54,106 nt of DNA from Chitinophagaceae bacterium (GTDB lineage: Bacteria > Bacteroidota > Bacteroidia > Chitinophagales > Chitinophagaceae): contig CANBSW010000005.1 of NCBI GenBank assembly GCA_947372235.1, positions 1 to 54,106 of the forward strand, written 5' to 3'. Both the position numbers and the translations under genes were made by a program. A model generated the notes under the pieces. That model was not told the origin of the DNA. It searched no databases and saw only the letters and a list, made by a program, of their open reading frames with translations. This document shows, one piece after another, positions 50,318 to 54,106 of this stretch; positions within the stretch are counted from its first letter, which is position 1; each line of letters begins with the position of its first letter.

Positions 50318-50380
50318 TTAATCCCGCATATGCACTGCTTCTAAACACAGTGTCCCCTACCGGCAGACATCTGTGGAGAA
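50219..50380. mobile_element. Inverted-repeat (MITE-like) element in the toxin locus
   Basis: Left arm TTCTCCACAGTTGTCTCTCG onward (50219-50252) and right arm ending CAGACATCTGTGGAGAA (50346-50380) are about 34-bp imperfect inverted repeats sharing TTCTCCACAG.TGTCT and GGACACTGTG. The 93-nt centre has no transposase. It sits where the PIN similarity ends. No clear target-site duplication can be seen, so MITE is a working label. Confidence 0.55.
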
Positions 50381-50471
50381 TAATAATGTTTTGGTTTTTG
50401 AAATATACTACCAACTTTTCCTTTTATTGCTGTTACTTATATTGTATTTTTCATGAGCAATCAATCAAAAA

Positions 50472-52079
50472 ATGAAAAAGCAACCTTGTAATTCATACAT
50501 CATCGTGTTTCTTCTTTTCGCTTTTAGCATAAGCAAGTCATACACTTCAAATGCCCAATTGCCCACCATCCATAATGATGTATTCTGGAACACCAAAGAA
50601 GGAAAACCTATTTACAGCCAAGGCGGCGGTATATTTTCATTCACTGATCCTGCTACACATACCAAAAAATATTACTGGTATGGTGCACATTATAAAGAGG
50701 CGGAAACCTATCGTAACAATCCATCAGTAACATTGCACACCGATACTTTTGAATCGGTTACCTGTTATAGTTCCACCGATCTGGTTAACTGGACATCTGA
50801 ATCCGATGTTCTAACCAAAGAAGAAATATTGAAACATGGGCCCAAAACATGGGTGGGCCGTTTGGGCGTTGCTTACATTCAGGCACTCAACAAATATGCA
50901 ATGTTTGTACAACATGGCAAAGGGGTACTCATTGCCCTTGCGGATGCACCAACAGGTCCATTTACCTGGCATCAGCAAATAAGTATGCAAGAAATGATTG
51001 GCACACCCAATACCGGCGATCAAACTGTGTTTACAGATGCAGATAATGGCAAATCTTACCTCATCTATTCTTATGGCAAAGGCAGAAATAAAATTTATGT
51101 TTCAGAAATTGGTGTAAAAGATGGTATGGTAAACCTGCTCGATTGTAAAGAAGTGTACCGTGGAGAAAGTCGCGAAGGCAATTGTATGTTCAAATACAAG
51201 AACCGGTATTATATGTGTGCTTCCAATATTTATGGTTGGGATGCTTCTTATGCATACTATTTGGTTGCTGATGATATTCGCGGGCCGTACACACCCACTA
51301 ATAATATGCAGATACTAAACGGCTGTACAGATGATTATGCACATGTAACACAAACCGGATTTTTTGTAACCATCAAAGGCAGTAAAAAAGAAACCGTTCT
51401 GTATTGTGGCGACAGATGGGCCAATTTTGCCGGAAATGGATTGGGCTATAACCAATGGGTGCCGCTTTCATTTGATGATAAAACACCCTGGTTCAATTCG
51501 CTCAGCGCATGGAATCTCAACGCGATAACAGGCGAATGGGATGTGGCAGACGACAATAATTATGTAAAGAACGGAAGCTTTGAAGCCGACAGAAAAGATA
51601 TCCCAAGTACGGTTAAGCCGGTGCAGCAACAATTAACGGGTTGGATAACAACCATCATAGATGGGAATAAGATCAGTCTTGATACGATTGCTTCACCAGT
51701 GTTAAATCACATCAACAATGAAACCGATAGAACCCTTGTTACAGGCGAAAAAAGTTTAAGCATTACTGATAAAGTAAACTTTACTCGAAAAATATCGCAA
51801 ACAATCAGTTCTACTCCTTTTGTGAAATTACAAAACGGCAACTATACGCTTACCGCCAGAATCAAGAACAGCAGTGGTTTTGCCAAACTTACCATGTACT
51901 CAGAAAGTAATGGCAAATTACTTAGTTACACGATTACAGAAGAAAACACAAACTGGAAAAACATTAGTATTTCGCATATACCTGTGAAAGATGGAAGGGT
52001 TGAGATCGGTTTTATGGCTGAAGGCCATGCTAATTCATTTTGTTATATTGATGATATATCTCTACTAAAAGTTCAATGA
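50472..52079 (+). CDS. Exported GH43-like glycosidase with C-terminal beta-sandwich
   Basis: A 535-residue exported protein (signal up to TSNAQ). Residues about 35-355 look like a five-bladed GH43/GH-F-clan propeller: VFWNTKEGKPIYSQGGGIFSF, TKKYYWYGAHYKE, SSTDLVNWT, AYIQALNKYAMFVQHG, DQTVFTDADNGKSYLIYS, GNCMFKYKNRYYMCASNIYGWD. This is the subtype often annotated as exo-beta-1,3-galactanase-like or family 43. Residues about 365-535 form a carbohydrate-binding-like beta-sandwich starting NYVKNGSFEADRKD. It probably acts on galactan or arabinan side chains; the exact activity is unproven. It is separated from the toxin locus by 92 bp. Confidence 0.8.
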   Translation: MKKQPCNSYIIVFLLFAFSISKSYTSNAQLPTIHNDVFWNTKEGKPIYSQGGGIFSFTDPATHTKKYYWYGAHYKEAETYRNNPSVTLHTDTFESVTCYSSTDLVNWTSESDVLTKEEILKHGPKTWVGRLGVAYIQALNKYAMFVQHGKGVLIALADAPTGPFTWHQQISMQEMIGTPNTGDQTVFTDADNGKSYLIYSYGKGRNKIYVSEIGVKDGMVNLLDCKEVYRGESREGNCMFKYKNRYYMCASNIYGWDASYAYYLVADDIRGPYTPTNNMQILNGCTDDYAHVTQTGFFVTIKGSKKETVLYCGDRWANFAGNGLGYNQWVPLSFDDKTPWFNSLSAWNLNAITGEWDVADDNNYVKNGSFEADRKDIPSTVKPVQQQLTGWITTIIDGNKISLDTIASPVLNHINNETDRTLVTGEKSLSITDKVNFTRKISQTISSTPFVKLQNGNYTLTARIKNSSGFAKLTMYSESNGKLLSYTITEENTNWKNISISHIPVKDGRVEIGFMAEGHANSFCYIDDISLLKVQ

Positions 52080-52179
52080 TCCGATAAACAATTATTTCAA
52101 TGGTATCATTTTATTTGCATCCATTCTTCATAACGTAAGTACAAAAATAATAATTCAAACAAAGTTTAAAACCCTGCTC

Positions 52180-53715
52180 ATGCTATTCAAAAAACTTCTT
52201 TTTACACTACTTTTTATACAGCTGTTTTTTATCGGATTTTCACAAACAGCCTTTGATGAAACAAAACTCTCAAAGTTTAAAAATGAAGGCTTACTGCATT
52301 CAGATGCCATCAAAATGTTGAATGAATTTACAGATGTATATGGCCAGCGACTTACCGGCTCGCGCGAATATCTGGGTGCTGCCAAATGGACAGCCAATAA
52401 AATGAATGAGATTGGGCTTACCAATGTTCATTTTGAAAATTACTGTAAAGACTGTCGCGGGTGGACTGTGAAAAGCTTTAATGTAGAAATGACAGCACCC
52501 AATTATATGCACATCATGGCCTATCCCCTTGCCATGACCAAAAGTACGAATGGAGTTGTGGAAGGTGAAATAGTGAGCGTTGAAAGTACTTCCGATCTGA
52601 ATGTTGTGAAAGAACGTTATACAGGAAAACTAAAAGGAAAAATTATTTTATGGGGAACACTGCCCAAAGCAAGACCATTAAGCGATCCCCTATCGAAAAG
52701 ATTTAGCGAGGCAGAATTGAAAAGTATGGAAGATAAATTGAGCCCTTCTGTAAAGCAGACACCTTTACCCGAACAATTGGAAGAGTGGAAAATTTCTGAT
52801 CACAAAGAAAATGCATTTCTTGAATTTGTTGAGAAAGAAGGTGCATTGGCCGTGCTAAAAACACAACCCATGTTTGCCGGCAGTTTAAATGTTTCAGGCA
52901 CCTATAATTTTCTGGAAACAGATCCAAAATCACTTCCTTTTTTTGCTATCATGCCTGAACATTTTGGAAGACTGTTCCGGATGTTACAACAAAAGGTTAC
53001 ACCAAAAATAAAACTGGACCTGCAAACCGATTTTTACCTGGAACCTGAAAATAATGTAAATATCATTGGAGAAATAACCGGCAGCGACCCAACACTTAAA
53101 TCAGAAACAGTATTGATAGGCGGGCATTTTGATTCCTGGCATTCAGGAACAGGTGCTACTGATAATGGTGTGAGTTGTATCACATTAATGGAAGCGTTGA
53201 GAATATTAAAACAAAGCGGTATCACACCAAAAAGAACCATCAGAATTGGCCTTTGGGGTGGCGAAGAACAGGCATTTATTGGTTCAGTTGCGTATGCTAC
53301 TGAGCATTATGGCAAACTGAAAGAAAAACCCAACAGCGAATCAAAAAAAGTACAGGCCTATCTTAACCTTGATAATGGGGCAGGTGCTATCAGAGGTATT
53401 TATTTACAGGGAAATGAATTGACAAGGCCCATATTTAAAGAGATTTTTAGCCCTGTTGCATCGCTGGGAGTGAATACCATAACTATTGAGAATACATTGT
53501 CTACCGATCATGAAACATTTGACCATTATAATATTCCATCCTTCCAGTTTATTCAGGATCATTTGAGCTACGAAACAATCAATCATCACACACATTTGGA
53601 TCTGCCGGAATATGTTCCGGAAAATGATATGATGAAAAATGCAGTGATACTTGCATGGACAATTTATTCCTTGGCTGAAAAGAATACAATGGTTCCCAGA
53701 AAAAGTAAAGATTGA
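52180..53715 (+). CDS. Exported M28-family metallopeptidase
   Basis: A 511-residue exported zinc peptidase (signal up to FIGFSQ) like carboxypeptidase Q/PGCP. An N-terminal cap starts LLHSDAIKMLNEFTDVYGQRLTGSREYLGAAKWTANKM, followed by a PA-domain-like insert (about 120-270). The M28 core is VLIGGHFDSWHSGTGATDNGVSCITLMEALRIL (zinc His and Asp), GLWGGEEQAFIGSVAYATEHY (Glu pair), YLNLDNGAG and a final H-containing TDHETFDHYNIPSFQFIQD. It hydrolyses dipeptides or N-terminal residues in the periplasm or outside. All main zinc ligands are present. Confidence 0.9.
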   Translation: MLFKKLLFTLLFIQLFFIGFSQTAFDETKLSKFKNEGLLHSDAIKMLNEFTDVYGQRLTGSREYLGAAKWTANKMNEIGLTNVHFENYCKDCRGWTVKSFNVEMTAPNYMHIMAYPLAMTKSTNGVVEGEIVSVESTSDLNVVKERYTGKLKGKIILWGTLPKARPLSDPLSKRFSEAELKSMEDKLSPSVKQTPLPEQLEEWKISDHKENAFLEFVEKEGALAVLKTQPMFAGSLNVSGTYNFLETDPKSLPFFAIMPEHFGRLFRMLQQKVTPKIKLDLQTDFYLEPENNVNIIGEITGSDPTLKSETVLIGGHFDSWHSGTGATDNGVSCITLMEALRILKQSGITPKRTIRIGLWGGEEQAFIGSVAYATEHYGKLKEKPNSESKKVQAYLNLDNGAGAIRGIYLQGNELTRPIFKEIFSPVASLGVNTITIENTLSTDHETFDHYNIPSFQFIQDHLSYETINHHTHLDLPEYVPENDMMKNAVILAWTIYSLAEKNTMVPRKSKD

Positions 53716-53752
53716 TCTGAAAAATTATTTTACAAAATCAAATACAAAGACT

Positions 53753-54103
53753 ATGGCAACAAAAGCAGAAAAAAGCATTGTGCCACAGAACAAACTCGAT
53801 GCTTATAAAAAACTCATTAAAACCAATGCAAATATTGAGTTAAAGGGAGCAACTATCCCATACACTTCATTTAACGGTCATATGTTTTCCTACTTTGAAA
53901 AAGATGGAACATTTGGACTTCGGTTACCAGACAAGGAGAGAGATGCATTTATCAAAAAATATAAGACAACTCTATTTATGTCTTATGGAATAATAAAGAA
54001 AGAATTTGTTTTAGTTCCCGACAAACTTTTATTGAACTTCAAAGAATGCAAGCCTTACTTTGACATTAGTTTTAAATATGTAGCTTCATTGAAAGCAAAA
54101 TGA
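53753..54103 (+). CDS. TfoX-like small protein
   Basis: A 116-residue protein, complete just before the window end: MATKAEKSIVPQNKLDAYKKLIKTNANIELKGATIPYTSFNGHMFSYFEKDGTFGLRLPDKERDAFIKKYKTTLF...GIIKKEFVLVPDKLLLNFKECKPYFDISFKYVASLKAK. The KGATIPYTSFNGHMFSYF...LGLRL-like pattern resembles the N-terminal TfoX/Sxy fold, found in many small stand-alone proteins of unknown role. A longer frame from 53651 overlaps the peptidase gene and is rejected; ATG 53753 is 37 bp after the peptidase stop. Confidence 0.7.
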   Translation: MATKAEKSIVPQNKLDAYKKLIKTNANIELKGATIPYTSFNGHMFSYFEKDGTFGLRLPDKERDAFIKKYKTTLFMSYGIIKKEFVLVPDKLLLNFKECKPYFDISFKYVASLKAK

Positions 54104-54106
54104 AAA

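Overview
The window looks like part of a Bacteroidota chromosome, most likely a Chitinophagaceae-type soil or freshwater bacterium. Several things point there. Start codons generally lack Shine-Dalgarno sequences. Promoter-like boxes of the TAnnTTTG/TAnnTTTA type recur upstream of genes. Lipoproteins carry short lipoboxes. There is a PorT-like outer-membrane barrel protein, a heavy-metal RND pump fused to a TolC-type outer-membrane domain, and many glyoxalase-fold (VOC), DinB, DUF1801 and SRPBCC proteins. This placement rests on recalled family distribution, not on a marker gene. No rRNA, tRNA, CRISPR array, integrase or transposase was found.

Region 1 (1 to about 8880) is the unusual part. 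Eleven small genes all point the same way and have unrelated functions: a PKD-like exported protein, a six-helix membrane protein, two VOC proteins, an outer-membrane barrel, a DHFR/RibD-like reductase, a TPR protein, a DUF1326 protein, a leucine-rich-repeat protein, a kelch-like lipoprotein and a GyrI-like protein. Most are separated by related but diverged repeats of about 75 to 250 bp. The better-preserved repeats have paired arms ordered like integron attC sites: a CGCTAAC-like R'' box right after the gene, an L'' arm, a variable centre, an L' arm, and a GTTRGC-like R' box just before the next gene. I read this as a chromosomal gene-cassette array, i.e. a run of attC-like sites with no integrase visible. 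An integrase, if present, should lie to the left of the window.

Region 2 (about 9.2-16.6 kb) holds small metabolic, stress and detoxification proteins: a tandem PhnB-type VOC protein, a MerC-GDCCVxC fusion, an alpha/beta hydrolase lipoprotein, GNAT, DUF1801, DinB and SRPBCC proteins, and a PAS protein. Region 3 (16.7-25.3 kb) is ion and metal transport: a P2-type cation ATPase, then a short conserved protein, a CusA-like RND pump fused to a TolC domain, and its periplasmic adaptor. Region 4 (25.6-29.4 kb) has VOC proteins and an ArsR-SRPBCC-DoxX module with a palindromic candidate operator, then more SRPBCC proteins.

Region 5 (29.5-35.0 kb) has an exported Gfo/Idh/MocA oxidoreductase, an FGE-domain lipoprotein, DUF3500, ChaN-like and RidA proteins. 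Region 6 (35.0-46.9 kb) is mostly housekeeping: cmk, fasciclin, a PaiB-GDPD pair, Mrp, 3-hydroxyacyl-CoA dehydrogenase, a YdcF-like protein, an IMPACT/YigZ-DMT transporter pair, ribD, prmC and ExbD/ExbB. Region 7 (47-54.1 kb) has an MgtA-like Mg2+ ATPase, a decayed VapBC-type toxin-antitoxin locus interrupted by an inverted-repeat element, a GH43-like protein, an M28 peptidase and a small TfoX-like protein.

From about 12.7 kb onward, intergenic gaps repeatedly contain long inverted repeats of several unrelated sequence types. Some can serve as terminators. Others look like dispersed REP/MITE-type elements.
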